A DNA stretch of 37,602 nt, taken from NCBI GenBank assembly GCA_002455375.1, contig DKKR01000072.1, positions 48,660-86,261 of the forward strand, written 5' to 3'. A program made the position numbers and the translations under genes. The DNA comes from Bacteroidetes bacterium UBA6661. GTDB taxonomy: Bacteria; Bacteroidota; Bacteroidia; AKYH767-A; OLB10. Under the pieces are notes generated by a model. That model was not told where the DNA came from. It made no database searches and worked only from the letters and a program-made list of their open reading frames with translations. Shown piece by piece: positions 1-9,700 of this stretch. Position 1 is the stretch's first letter. Each line of letters starts with the position of its first letter.

Positions 1-1
1 T

Positions 2-31
2 AGTTATCGGGGTGCGCCAGAGGAAGACTAA
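2..31 (+). other. Possible 3' end of a gene that starts outside the window
   Basis: Reading from base 2, the plus strand gives SYRGAPEED and then a TAA stop at 29-31. This short piece is clearly more GC-rich than the AT-rich DNA that follows, as a coding end would be. It is too short to assign to a family, and chance cannot be excluded. Bases 32-212 hold no gene that I can see. Confidence 0.15.
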
Positions 32-212
32 AAGATGGTAAATAATCTAAAAAATCAAAAAGTTGTAGAATAATAATGCCTTGACAAAACAAAATTCAAT
101 ATTTGCTTTAACGGTCTTAAGTTTTAATTATAAATATCAATAGTTAAACTCAGGTGCCTAAGCTTAATTAAGAAAGCTTTATAAAAACTTTCTGATGAAA
201 AACTTAATACCA

Positions 213-1189
213 TTAACCATTAAAAGATATTTTGCTGTATTTGTTTCTATATTCTAAAGGTGTAACACCAGTATGTTTTTTAAATAAATCCCTGAATGAC
301 TTGGTGTCTGTATAGCCTACGTCAAACATCACTTCAGTAATATTTTTTCTGCTGCTTTCAAACTTACGCTTTGCAGTTTCAATTTTTACTCGTTGAATAT
401 ATTCCAGGACTGAATGATTGGTTGACTTCAGAAATCTTCGCTCAAAAGTTCTTCGGCTCATCTTTGTAAAGTCAGCAAGTTGGTCCACTGTTATTCGTAC
501 ATCAGTATGTTTTTCTATATAACTCTGTGCTTTTAAAATTTCAATATCCGTATGATTTTTGTGACCATTAAAAATTGCAAATGACGCCTGACTGTTTCGA
601 TCCAAATCAATAGCAAAGTATTTTGAAGCAAGTATAGCAGTATGACGATCAGAATATTTTTCCAACAAATAAAACAGTAAATTCCACAGTGAGTTTGCAC
701 CACCGCTGCTGTAAACACCACATGCTTCTGTAATGATAGCGCCATCAACTACAACTGTATTTGAAAATAAATCATTAAACTCATTAAAATAAGCCCAATG
801 TGTTGACACTTTTTACCGTCAACCAATCCGGAAGCCGCTAATAAAAAAGCACCGATACATAAACTTGCAACTTCTGAACCCTGACGATGCATTTTTTGTA
901 ACCATGGAATGGCAGCAGAATTTTTCTTTAAGGAATGTTTTACGTCACCATAAAGTGCAGGTATAATTATTAAGTCAGAATCATTAACATTACTTATATG
1001 CCTATCAATACGAATGCTGTATTCACCATCATTGGCTTTGATGCTTTTTTGCAAGCCTACGTACTCAACTTTAAACTTTGGTCTTTTACCTGAGGCTATA
1101 AGAATATCATTTGCAGTATTGAATAATCTGTATGCCGGTGTTATGACTTCTATAGCTGCATGATGCGGTACATAAACAGAAATTAACAT
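213..1189 (-). pseudogene. GlxA-family transcriptional regulator (DJ-1/PfpI + AraC HTH), frameshifted
   Basis: Two minus-strand reading frames together form one GlxA-type regulator. The first starts at ATG 1187-1189 and carries the DJ-1/PfpI-like sensor domain, including the nucleophile-elbow-like VASLCIGAFLLAASGLVDGK. The second continues with VSTHWAYFNEF and ends in a two-helix AraC DNA-binding domain (ITVDQLADFTKMSRRTFERRF, then the VGYTDTKSFRDLFKKHTG region). In intact relatives the DGK segment runs directly into THWAY, so the break lies in the five-A run (minus strand) at 810-814; one more A restores a continuous protein of about 325 residues. The minus-strand box at 1209-1216 (TAACTTTA) is one base off a Bacteroidota -7 element. 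The gene is divergent from the SRPBCC/VOC genes and may once have controlled them. Either a true pseudogene or a homopolymer error. Confidence 0.8.
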
Positions 1190-1330
1190 TCCGGCAATTT
1201 TTATTTGGTAAAGTTAAAACATTTTGTCATTATCACACCTTAAAACTGTCGTTTCTGCCACCATTAGCTGTTGAAACTGTTGCTCATCTTTGTAATGCTA
1301 AATCAATCATTCACTTTTAAACAAAAAATT

Positions 1331-1780
1331 ATGCAAACAAATAATGTAAATCTACACAGGGTTTTTGCTTCTCCAATAGAGAAAGTGTTCAGAGCATTTT
1401 CTGATGCCGATGCCTATTCCACATGGTTGCCACCGTATGGGTTTATTGCCAAAACCCATCAGTACGATTTTAAAAAAGGAGGCAGTTATAAAATGTCGTT
1501 TGTTAATTTCACCACAGGTTTTATTCACTCATTCGGTGGAGAGTTTTTAGAAATTAATACCAATGAACTCATAAAAATTACAGACCGCTTTGATGACCCA
1601 AACCTACCCGGTGAAATGATTACTACTATTCAATTTAAGAAAGTGAGTTGTGGTACTGAAGTGAATATTTCGCAAACAGGAATTCCCGAAGCTATACCTT
1701 CAGAGATGTGTTATTTAGGATGGCAGGATTCATTGGACAAGCTAAAAAGATTGGTCGAACCTAATATACCTGATGCCTGA
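1331..1780 (+). CDS. SRPBCC (AHSA1-like) domain protein
   Basis: A 149-residue protein of the START/Bet v1-like SRPBCC superfamily, AHSA1-like branch. Family marks are the opening LHRVFASPIEKVFRAFSDAD, the WLPPYGF segment, the KKGGSYKMSF strand, GGEFLEI, and a C-terminal GWQDSLDKLKRLVE helix, which is the usual family ending. The fold makes a hydrophobic ligand cavity; the ligand is unknown here. The frame is open from 1271, but the ATG at 1331 gives the normal family N-terminus, and residues before it look like untranslated DNA. It heads a run of same-strand VOC/PhnB genes. A CATCTTTG sequence at 1285-1292 resembles a -7 box with one mismatch. Confidence 0.8.
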   Translation: MQTNNVNLHRVFASPIEKVFRAFSDADAYSTWLPPYGFIAKTHQYDFKKGGSYKMSFVNFTTGFIHSFGGEFLEINTNELIKITDRFDDPNLPGEMITTIQFKKVSCGTEVNISQTGIPEAIPSEMCYLGWQDSLDKLKRLVEPNIPDA

Positions 1781-1845
1781 TTTTTCTGTATTAAATTTAA
1801 ACAAACATAAATCAATATAATAACAAAATTCAAAAAACAATCATT

Positions 1846-2250
1846 ATGCTAAAACAAGTATTTATAAATCTTCCTGTAAAGGATCTGGAAAAATCCATGT
1901 CATTTTACGAAGCAATTGGTTTCACAAACAATCCTCAGTTTACAGATCATACTGCTGCCTGCATGGTTTGGAGTGATACTATTTTTGTAATGCTTTTAAC
2001 GCATGCTAAATTTAAACAGTTTACATCCAAACAAATTATTGATGCAAAACAATCAGTAGGTGTTTCAAATGCACTGTCATTTGAAAGTATTGAGACTATG
2101 AAAACATTTGCAGCTAATGCAGTCAAGGCCGGAGGCAGAGAATATGCCTCAGCAAGTGATTATGGTTTTATGCAACAATATTTTATTGAAGATTTGGATG
2201 GGCACAATTGGGAGCCATTCTATATGGATATGAGTAAATTCCCAGGATAA
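1846..2250 (+). CDS. VOC superfamily protein (glyoxalase/bleomycin-resistance-like)
   Basis: A 134-residue single VOC module. The N-terminus (FINLPVKDLEKSMSFYEAIGF) is the standard first beta-alpha unit of the family, and the C-terminal half (FIEDLDGHNWEPFYMD) carries the DxDGHxWE metal-site region seen in glyoxalase-like proteins, with the Glu in place. Members bind a divalent metal between paired modules and act as lyases, dioxygenases or drug-binding proteins; the substrate cannot be told from sequence. It lies 65 bases after the SRPBCC gene and 25 bases before a PhnB-like gene on the same strand, so co-transcription is likely. Confidence 0.85.
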   Translation: MLKQVFINLPVKDLEKSMSFYEAIGFTNNPQFTDHTAACMVWSDTIFVMLLTHAKFKQFTSKQIIDAKQSVGVSNALSFESIETMKTFAANAVKAGGREYASASDYGFMQQYFIEDLDGHNWEPFYMDMSKFPG

Positions 2251-2275
2251 ATAACAAACTATAAAATTAAGAAAT

Positions 2276-2746
2276 ATGGCAAAGAAAAAAATAGCTCCAT
2301 GTTTATGGATTGAAAAGGATGCTAAAAAAGCGGCTAAATATTACCTCTCAATATTTAAGGATGGCAAGATGCTTTCCTATAAGGCATATAAAAACTCAGG
2401 TACGCCCAGTGGCGATTTTGATATTGCTTATATCAATATTCTGGGAATGGATGTTCAGATTCTTGCTGCAGGACCTCTGTTTAAATTTAGCGAAGCAGTA
2501 TCTTTTGTTATCATCTGCAAAGACCAAAAAGAAATTGATTATTACTGGAAGGCATTAACAAAGAATGGTGGCAGCGAAGGCCCATGCGGATGGTGCAAAG
2601 ACAAGTACGGCCTGTCATGGCAAGTTACCCCCGAGCAATATTTCAAATTAGAAAATCATAAAAACAAAGCCAAGCAGGAATATGCTTTCAAAGCTTTGAT
2701 GAAAATGAAAAAAATTATCATTGCCGACTTAGTAGAAAACAAGTAA
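2276..2746 (+). CDS. PhnB-like VOC family protein
   Basis: A 156-residue protein of the PhnB / '3-demethylubiquinone methyltransferase-like' VOC subgroup. It opens with IAPCLWIEKDAKKAAKYYLS, then has MDVQILAAGP in place of the usual F.lnGg segment, FVIICKDQKEIDYYWKAL, and the diagnostic GPCGWCKDKYGLSWQVTP block, followed by a conserved C-terminal helix (YAFKALMKMKKIIIADLVE). Despite the database name, this subgroup is not known to be a methyltransferase. It often travels with SRPBCC/AHSA1 genes in Bacteroidota, as here. A decayed SRPBCC gene follows after 31 bases. Confidence 0.88.
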   Translation: MAKKKIAPCLWIEKDAKKAAKYYLSIFKDGKMLSYKAYKNSGTPSGDFDIAYINILGMDVQILAAGPLFKFSEAVSFVIICKDQKEIDYYWKALTKNGGSEGPCGWCKDKYGLSWQVTPEQYFKLENHKNKAKQEYAFKALMKMKKIIIADLVENK

Positions 2747-2777
2747 ATTTCAGCGGAACTATAAGATTCAATAACGG

Positions 2778-2933
2778 ATGAATAAAATTGCTGTGAGTAC
2801 CTCTATCAGTGAATCAATAAGAAAAGTGTGGGATTACTATACCCATTCCAACCCTATTGTTAACCGGAATTTTGTTGAGGCATGATGGCAGGCTATTCTG
2901 AGCAATTTTAAAAGTTGTACCGAGCATAATTAA
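2778..2933 (+). pseudogene. SRPBCC (AHSA1-like) gene remnant with the middle deleted
   Basis: An ATG at 2778 opens MNKIAVSTSISESIRKVWDY, the classical N-terminus of an AHSA1-type SRPBCC protein, and runs to a TGA at 2883-2885. Immediately after the stop, in the same frame, comes WQAILSNFKSCTEHN and a TAA at 2931-2933, which is the classical C-terminus of the same family. Around 80-100 central residues are missing. The simplest reading is an internal deletion that joined both ends of one gene. It is neatly placed between two PhnB-like genes, so a second SRPBCC gene once sat in this operon. Confidence 0.75.
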
Positions 2934-2936
2934 TCC

Positions 2937-3335
2937 ATGCAATTATGTGCGTATATCCATTTTAATGGTAATTGCAAAAAAGCAATGACCTTTTATAAAA
3001 AGTGTCTTGGTGGAAAACTGAGTTTCCAAACGGTTAGCGAATTGCCGCAGTCAGAGTCACTTCCTTCCTATATGCAAAGGAGTATTCTGACAGCTTTATT
3101 ACAAACTAAACATTTTCAGTTAGCAGGAACAGACCTGAACAATGAATCAGTTTATTTGCCTGACAATAGTTTTTCGCTGCTCTTACAATGTGATAGCGAA
3201 TCGGATATAAAGCGGTTGTACAGGCAACTTTCTGCAGGTGGAGTGAAGACACAGTTGCTTCAGAAAAATTTTTATGGTGTAGTAATTGGTTCTGTTAAAG
3301 ATAAGTTTGGCATTAACTGGGTGCTACAGTGCTGA
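2937..3335 (+). CDS. PhnB-like VOC family protein
   Basis: A 132-residue PhnB-type VOC protein. Family marks are AYIHFNGNCKKAMTFYKKCL at the start, LLQTKHFQLAGTDL in the middle, FSLLLQCDSESDIKRLYRQL, and the closing FYGVVIGSVKDKFGINWVLQ, equivalent to the usual fwG..yG.vkDkfGv.Wml. The start is ATG 2937, only 3 bases past the end of the SRPBCC remnant, so it was probably translated as part of the same message. It is distinct in sequence from the PhnB-like gene at 2276, so the two are not a recent duplication. Its physiological substrate is unknown. Confidence 0.85.
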   Translation: MQLCAYIHFNGNCKKAMTFYKKCLGGKLSFQTVSELPQSESLPSYMQRSILTALLQTKHFQLAGTDLNNESVYLPDNSFSLLLQCDSESDIKRLYRQLSAGGVKTQLLQKNFYGVVIGSVKDKFGINWVLQC

Positions 3336-3479
3336 TTGCACTGTTTTTTGAATTTATTTTCTTTCAGAAAATTTGTTGCAGTTTTTCTTAATGTTTATAT
3401 TACAACCGACCGAATGATTGCAATGTAAACATATTGTATGTGTGTAGCGGCAGTTATCGGGTTGCTTCAATATGTTGCC

Positions 3480-6443
3480 ATGCACCTCTGTTGTCACTCA
3501 TACTTCTCCTTAAAATACGGCACCATTAGTCCGGAAGATTTGTTATGCCTTGCCGCACAAAAAAATATTCGGTCGCTGGCACTCACTGATATCAACAACA
3601 CCTCGGGCATACTCGATTTTTTTCGTTTAGCACAACGATATAATGTTTGTCCTGTGGCAGGCATTGATTTCAGAAATGGTGTGGAGCAAAAATTTATCGG
3701 CATTGCAAAAAACAGCGAAGGGTTTCATGAGCTCAATAAGCTTTTATCAGAATATTTATTTTCCGGAGAAAGATTCTCAGACAAAACTCCGGCACTCCAA
3801 CAGGCATGGATAGTTTATCCATTGTTGTCGGCACCACAACAGTTGCTCGAAAACGAATTTGTAGGCATTAAACCAACTGAACTTTTTCAGTTAAACTTTT
3901 CGCAGTGGAAAAGTAAGTTACACAAACTGGTTGCTCTTGCACCGGTAACTTTTCGCAACAAGACAGATTTTAATTCACACCGGCTGCTGCGTGCCATCAG
4001 CTACAATACGCTGCTCAGCAAGCTGCCCGTTGCCGGACAGGCACCGGCAGATGAAATTATGTATTCACCGGAAGAGATGAAATACATTTACAAAGAATAT
4101 CCACAACTGATTTACAACACAGAAAAATTATTGGAGTCCTGTCATATAGATTTTGAATTCGGAAAAAACAAAAACAAAAAATATTTTTTGGGCAGTGCCA
4201 AACGCGATCATCACAAACTGATGAGTCTTTGTTATGAGGGTTTAAGTTATCGTTACCCGAATACTGACGACACCATCATTGACCGTTTTGAAAAAGAGAT
4301 TCAGATGATAGGTGAGTTGGGTTTCTCATCATATTTTCTCATCAACCACGACATTGTGCGCTATGCACGAAGTAAGAATTATTTTTATGTAGGCCGTGGC
4401 AGTGGAGCCAACAGCATGGTAGCCTACCTGCTGCGCATTACCGATGTTGACCCCATAGACCTCGACTTGTACTTCGAGCGGTTTATCAATCCGCAGCGCA
4501 CCAGCCCTCCCGATTTTGACATTGATTTCAGCTGGAACGAACGCGATGATGTGATTGATTACATTTTTAACCGAAGTACTTTTGGCAGAGAACATGTTGC
4601 GCTGCTGGCCACCTACAGCACCTTTCAGCGCGATGCAGCCATCCGTGAGTTGGGAAAAGTTTTTGGCTTACCCAAGGCAGAGATTGATTCGTTTTTTGAA
4701 AGTGGAAATGCCAAACGCGACCACATCAGTAACTTAGTGTTGCAATATGCGCAGCGCATCATAGACCTGCCTTCGCACCTGAGTATTCATGCGGGGGGCG
4801 TACTTATTTCAGAAAAACCCATGACGTATTATACCGCTTTAGATAATCCGCCCAAGGGGTTTCCACTTACACAGTTCAGCATGCTCGAAGCAGAAGATTT
4901 AGGTCTTTATAAATTTGATATCCTGTCGCAGCGTGGACTGGGAAAGATTAAAGATGCTGTTGCTATTATTGAAAAAAACCGACAGGTAAAAGTAGATATT
5001 CACGACATCAAACGGTTTAAAGAAGATGAGGCTGTGAGGCACAACCTTGAGCAGGCAAACCTGATGGGATGTTTTTATGTGGAGAGTCCTGCCATGCGTA
5101 TGTTGCTGAAGAAGCTAAAAGCCAAAACCTATCTCGACTTGGTGGCTGCAAGTTCAATCATCCGTCCCGGGGTGGCACAAAGTGGCATGATGCGCGAGTA
5201 TATTTTACGCTTTCATGATGAGAGCCGCAGAACCTACATACATCCGATGATGGAGGAGCTGATGCGCGAAACTTTTGGGGTGATGGTTTATCAGGAAGAT
5301 GTGATTAAGGTAGCACATTATTTTGCCGGACTTACCCTTACTGAAGCCGACATGCTGCGCAGAGGGATGAGTGGCAAATACCGTGGCCGTGCAGAGTTTG
5401 AGAAAGTAAAAGATGCTTTTTTTAAAGGCTGCGCACAAAAGGGACATGCGCCCGACACTACTGCTGAGGTGTGGCGGCAGATTGAATCGTTTGCCGGCTA
5501 TGCCTTCAGCAAGGGGCACTCGGCATCGTATGCCGTAGAGAGCTATCAGTGTATGTTTTTAAAGACGTATTTTCCGCTTGAGTATATGGTGGCATGCATC
5601 AACAACGGTGGAGGCTTTTACGCAGCTGAATTTTATGTGCATGAGGCCCGTCTGAACGGAGGCATTATTCTGGCACCCGATGTAAACCACAGTGCTTATG
5701 AAACCACCATCAGCGGAAAAAATGTTTATCTCGGATTTCATTTGGTGGGTGAGCTGGAAACAAAGACGGCTGAAAATATTTTGAATGCAAGAACACAGGA
5801 AGGCCCTTTTACTTCGCTGGCAGGTTTTATGCAACGGGTAGAAATTTCATTGGAGCAGTTGCGGCTGCTCATACGCATAAATGCTTTACGTTTTACGGGC
5901 AGAACTAAGCAGCAATTGCTTTGGGACATTCACGAAATGATAGGTCATGAAAAAAAAACCTGTACGGCAAGGCAATTATTTGAAGCCGAACACCAACATT
6001 TTGCACTGCCAGAGTTGCATAGCAGCCAAACAGACGACACCTGGGATGAAATAGAAATGCTGGGCTTTCCGTTAGGCTCGCCATTTGATTTGCTCATGGC
6101 AGAGCCGCTCCCATGCAATGAAAAAAATATTATTACACTGGCTTCGGAATTGCCGCAGCATTGTGGCAGAACCGTTGCTATTGCCGGTTATTTTGTGACA
6201 CGCAAACCCACACGCACCAAGCATGGACAGCCCATGGCTTTTGGTACTTTTTTAGACCACAACGGACAGTGGATTGACACCACACACTTTCCTAACGTAG
6301 TGAAGCAATATCCCTTTCGCGGCAAAGGTTGCTACCGCATCACCGGAAAGGTGGTGCAGGAGTTTGGTTTTTACAGCATAGATGTCACCTCTCTGAGTTT
6401 GTTGCCCTACAAAATAAGGTTTGCCGATGCTGCCGGAAATTGA
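3480..6443 (+). CDS. DNA polymerase III alpha subunit, short error-prone type (DnaE2/ImuC-like)
   Basis: A 987-residue C-family DNA polymerase, shorter than replicative DnaE (about 1160 in E. coli). In order: an N-terminal PHP domain (from HLCCHSYFSLKYGTIS, with ALTDINN where active PHP domains have TDH, so metal-binding residues are partly lost); the palm, with YVGRGSGANS and the two catalytic aspartates in PPDFDIDFSW (about residues 347 and 349) and the third in LYKFDILSQRGLG (about 480); fingers with RRGMSGKYRG; helix-hairpin-helix region; and a C-terminal OB fold (from TVAIAGYFVTRKPTRT). The frame is open from 3438, but family N-termini begin near MHLxCHSYxSL, so ATG 3480 is chosen. In many bacteria such polymerases work with ImuB/DinB-type partners in mutagenic repair; none is adjacent here. 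The role in damage tolerance is inferred. Confidence 0.88.
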   Translation: MHLCCHSYFSLKYGTISPEDLLCLAAQKNIRSLALTDINNTSGILDFFRLAQRYNVCPVAGIDFRNGVEQKFIGIAKNSEGFHELNKLLSEYLFSGERFSDKTPALQQAWIVYPLLSAPQQLLENEFVGIKPTELFQLNFSQWKSKLHKLVALAPVTFRNKTDFNSHRLLRAISYNTLLSKLPVAGQAPADEIMYSPEEMKYIYKEYPQLIYNTEKLLESCHIDFEFGKNKNKKYFLGSAKRDHHKLMSLCYEGLSYRYPNTDDTIIDRFEKEIQMIGELGFSSYFLINHDIVRYARSKNYFYVGRGSGANSMVAYLLRITDVDPIDLDLYFERFINPQRTSPPDFDIDFSWNERDDVIDYIFNRSTFGREHVALLATYSTFQRDAAIRELGKVFGLPKAEIDSFFESGNAKRDHISNLVLQYAQRIIDLPSHLSIHAGGVLISEKPMTYYTALDNPPKGFPLTQFSMLEAEDLGLYKFDILSQRGLGKIKDAVAIIEKNRQVKVDIHDIKRFKEDEAVRHNLEQANLMGCFYVESPAMRMLLKKLKAKTYLDLVAASSIIRPGVAQSGMMREYILRFHDESRRTYIHPMMEELMRETFGVMVYQEDVIKVAHYFAGLTLTEADMLRRGMSGKYRGRAEFEKVKDAFFKGCAQKGHAPDTTAEVWRQIESFAGYAFSKGHSASYAVESYQCMFLKTYFPLEYMVACINNGGGFYAAEFYVHEARLNGGIILAPDVNHSAYETTISGKNVYLGFHLVGELETKTAENILNARTQEGPFTSLAGFMQRVEISLEQLRLLIRINALRFTGRTKQQLLWDIHEMIGHEKKTCTARQLFEAEHQHFALPELHSSQTDDTWDEIEMLGFPLGSPFDLLMAEPLPCNEKNIITLASELPQHCGRTVAIAGYFVTRKPTRTKHGQPMAFGTFLDHNGQWIDTTHFPNVVKQYPFRGKGCYRITGKVVQEFGFYSIDVTSLSLLPYKIRFADAAGN

Positions 6444-6690
6444 AACCAAACCCACTCTGTTATATACAGGTGAAGAAAACGTGCTTGAAATTCCGCTACT
6501 AAAATCAATCCCTGCGCTATCACCAAAACACCACATATTGTTTTGGTTTTGAGCTATGGCATTTGCACTTAGCAACCCTTTCGGGCTTGGAGAAAGATAT
6601 ATACCTGGCAGAACGGATTGTTTATAACCGGCAGTCTTAGAAAATGTATAGCTATCTGAAAAACAAGGACCTACATACGACCTTAGGTTT
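6444..6690 (-). pseudogene. Remnant of a secreted Bacteroidota surface protein N-terminal region
   Basis: The gap between dnaE and secDF is open on the minus strand for about 80 codons. It contains AIAQNQNNMWCFGDSAGIDF, which resembles the 'NxWYFGxxAGLDF' opening of large secreted, often type-IX-secreted, Bacteroidota surface proteins. The part before it (QSVLPGIYLSPSPKGLLSAN) has no clear signal peptide and no good ATG start. After this, the frame runs into the antisense of the dnaE 3' end, where coding similarity must stop. I read it as a gene fragment left by a rearrangement. The resemblance is from memory of the family and is not certain. Confidence 0.35.
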
Positions 6691-6702
6691 GTTAAAAACC
6701 TT

Positions 6703-6710
6703 TATATTTG
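6703..6710 (+). promoter_or_regulatory. Bacteroidota -7 promoter box for secDF
   Basis: TATATTTG matches the TAnnTTTG -7 consensus used by the Bacteroidota housekeeping sigma factor. It lies 36 bases upstream of the chosen ATG at 6747, giving a leader of roughly 25-30 bases. A well-placed -33 TTTG is not evident (the TTTG at 6688 is too close), so the call rests on the -7 box and its position. Confidence 0.5.
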
Positions 6711-6746
6711 CCGCTCTTAAAAAAATACCGAAAAAATCAATTATTC

Positions 6747-9700
6747 ATGCAAAGCAAAGGCGCAATTAAATTTTTAGCCATTCTGATTACAATCATCTGT
6801 CTGTTTCAGTTGTCTTTTACAGTAGTTACAAACCGTATAGAAAGCAAGGCACATCAGGCAACTAATGGCAACCCCGAAGCATACAAGGCATACATTGACT
6901 CTATCAGTCAGTTAACAGCTTATAATCTGGGCTTTAAAAAATACACCTATCAGGAATGTAAAGAGCGTGAAATCAACCTTGGTCTTGACCTTAAAGGAGG
7001 TATGAACGTAACGATGGAAGTTAGTGTTACTGACCTGATTCGCAATATGGCCAACAATCCTAATGACCCAATGTTGGTGAAAGCCCTGGATGATGCCCAT
7101 CAGGCACAACGTACAAGCCAGAAAGGATTGGTACAATTGTTTGGCGAAGCCTTTGAACGCAACAATCCGGGAGCAAAATTAGCAGGGCTTTACAGCACCA
7201 TGGATTTGCAAAGCAGAGTAAATTTTAACTCTACCAATGCCGAAGTAATAAAGGTTATTCAATCAGAAGCAGATGCTGCTATCAGCCGTACCTACAACAT
7301 TCTTCGCACACGTATTGATAAATTTGGTGTAACGCAACCCAACATTCAACAGTTAGGCGGAGGACGTATTTTGATTGAGCTACCCGGAGTAAAAGAGCCG
7401 GATCGTGTGCGTAAACTGTTACAAGGAACTGCACAACTGGAATTCTGGGAAACCTATGATAATGCAGAAGTGTTTCCACAGTTAGAAGCAGTAAATAAAA
7501 AACTTGCTGCACTTGAAACTCCAGTACCAACAGACTCTACTGCAAAATCAGATACAACTGTTGCTGCTGCCGGTGATTCTTTAACTGCCGCTGCAGATAC
7601 AGGTGCAATGAAAAAACCTGCACTACTCAGCAAATTAGAGAGTGATACTGCTGCTTCTAAAGACACTTCTTCCAGTGCACAGTTCGCAAAATTCTCTAAA
7701 GAGAACCCTCTTTTTGCACTGCTTACACCTGCAATTTTTACCAATGCACAAAACCAAAGCGAATACCGCAAAGGACCGGTAGTGGGTTATGCTGCTATTA
7801 AAGATACAGGTAAGCTGCGTGAAATTCTGGAACGCCCCGAAATAAAAAATATTCTTCCACGCGATTTGCGTTTGTTGTGGACAGCCAAGCCACCAACAAA
7901 AGAATCAAAATTCTTAGAGTTAGTAGCCATTAAAGTAAAAAGCCGCGATGGCAAAGCACCAATGGATGGCTCTGTAATTACAGATGCCCGACAGGATTTT
8001 GGTCAGTTTAACAGCTCACCTGAAATTTCTATGTCAATGAATCCTGAAGGAGCTAAAACATGGAAAAGACTTACAGGCGAAAACGTTGGAAAAAGTATTG
8101 CTATCGTTCTCGATAATTATGTTTATTCTTTCCCGAATGTACAGGGAGAAATTGCAGGTGGTCGTTCTTCCATCACCGGAAACTTTGAAATTTCAGAAGC
8201 ACAGGATTTGGCTAACATTCTAAAGGCTGGTAAACTTCCTGCTCCTGCACGAATTGTTGAAGAAGCAATTGTTGGTCCTTCATTAGGTGAGGAAGCTATT
8301 CAAAACAGTTGGATGTCGTTTGCTGGTGCATTTGTTGTAATCCTGTTGTTTATGGGATTCTATTATATGCGTGCAGGTTGGGTAGCCAACATTGCATTGT
8401 TTGCCAACATTTTCTTTATCATGGGAGTACTTGCATCGTTAGGTGCTGTACTTACACTTCCTGGTATTGCAGGTATCGTACTCACCATAGGTCTTTCTGT
8501 GGATGCCAACATTCTTATTTTTGAGCGTGTGCGAGAAGAGTTAAAAGCAGGTAAGGGCATAAGACTTGCAGTTTCTGATGGTTTTAAACATGCCATGCCT
8601 TCCATCCTCGACTCCAACATCACTTTGCTCATTCTGGGTATCGTGCTTTATATTTTTGGTTCCGGTCCGGTACAAGGTTTTGCTACTACACTGGTTATTG
8701 GTGTACTCACATCATTGTTCTCTGCTGTTTTACTTTCACGACTCATTTTTGAAGGTATGCTGGATAAGAACAAACCAATTTCTTTCGGTAATGAGTTCTC
8801 TAATAACATTTACAAAAACATTCACTTCAACTTTGTTGATAATAGAAAGAAATATTACATCATCTCTTCAATAGTAATTATTGCAGGTGTTGTTTCTTTC
8901 GCAATAAAAGGTTTGAATTATGGTGTTGACTTTGAAGGAGGACGCACCTACACCATTCAGATGGATAAGAGTATTTCTACTGAAGACATCAGAATGGCAT
9001 TAGAGCCTCAGCTTGTAGAAGCACCTGAAGTAAAATCAGTAGGTACAACAGACCGTTTTAAAATTACAACTGCCTATCTTATTCACGATACCGCAAGCAA
9101 TGTAGAGAATGTTATTGTTGACAAACTTTATAAAGGACTTACACCACTTTACAGTGCAGCACCTGATTTTGAAACTTTCAAAACAAAGAATATTATTTCA
9201 TCGCAAAAAGTAGGACCTACCATTGCAGATGACATAAAGCAAAGTGCAGTTTGGGCTGTATTGATCTCATGTGCGCTGATGTTTGTTTACATCTTTATCC
9301 GATTCAAAAAGTGGCAATATGGACTTGGTGCAGTAGTTGCCTTGTTCCATGACGTATTAATTGTATTGTCATTCTTTACCTTGCTGTCAGGAGTTATTCC
9401 TGTGGCACTTGAAATAGATCAGCATTTCATTGCAGCTATTCTTACTGTAATGGGCTATACCATGACAGAATCTGTAGTTGTATTCGACCGTATCCGTGAA
9501 TACCTCGGACATCATCACACTGCAGATGACAAACATGTAATTAACGAAGCGTTAAATGCCACGTTAAGCCGAACCATAAACACTACATTAACTGTATTCT
9601 TCGTGTTGATTGTAATCTTTATTTTTGGTGGTGAGGTAATTCGTGGTTTCATTTTTGCACTCCTCATAGGACGTATCATCGGAACTTACTCTTCACTTTG

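Noticed and set aside
150..200. Hairpin from two AAGCTT copies as a terminator of the GlxA regulator
   Set aside because: Stem is only 6 bp of low GC with no good T run on the minus strand.
3438..3479. Longer N-terminus of the DnaE-like polymerase from an upstream ATG
   Set aside because: The extra 14 residues (MCVAAVIGLLQYVA) have no counterpart in the PHP domain, which begins right at the ATG at 3480.
7454..7771. Minus-strand frame inside secDF
   Set aside because: Reverse reading of the Ala/Ser/Thr-rich insert; low complexity only.
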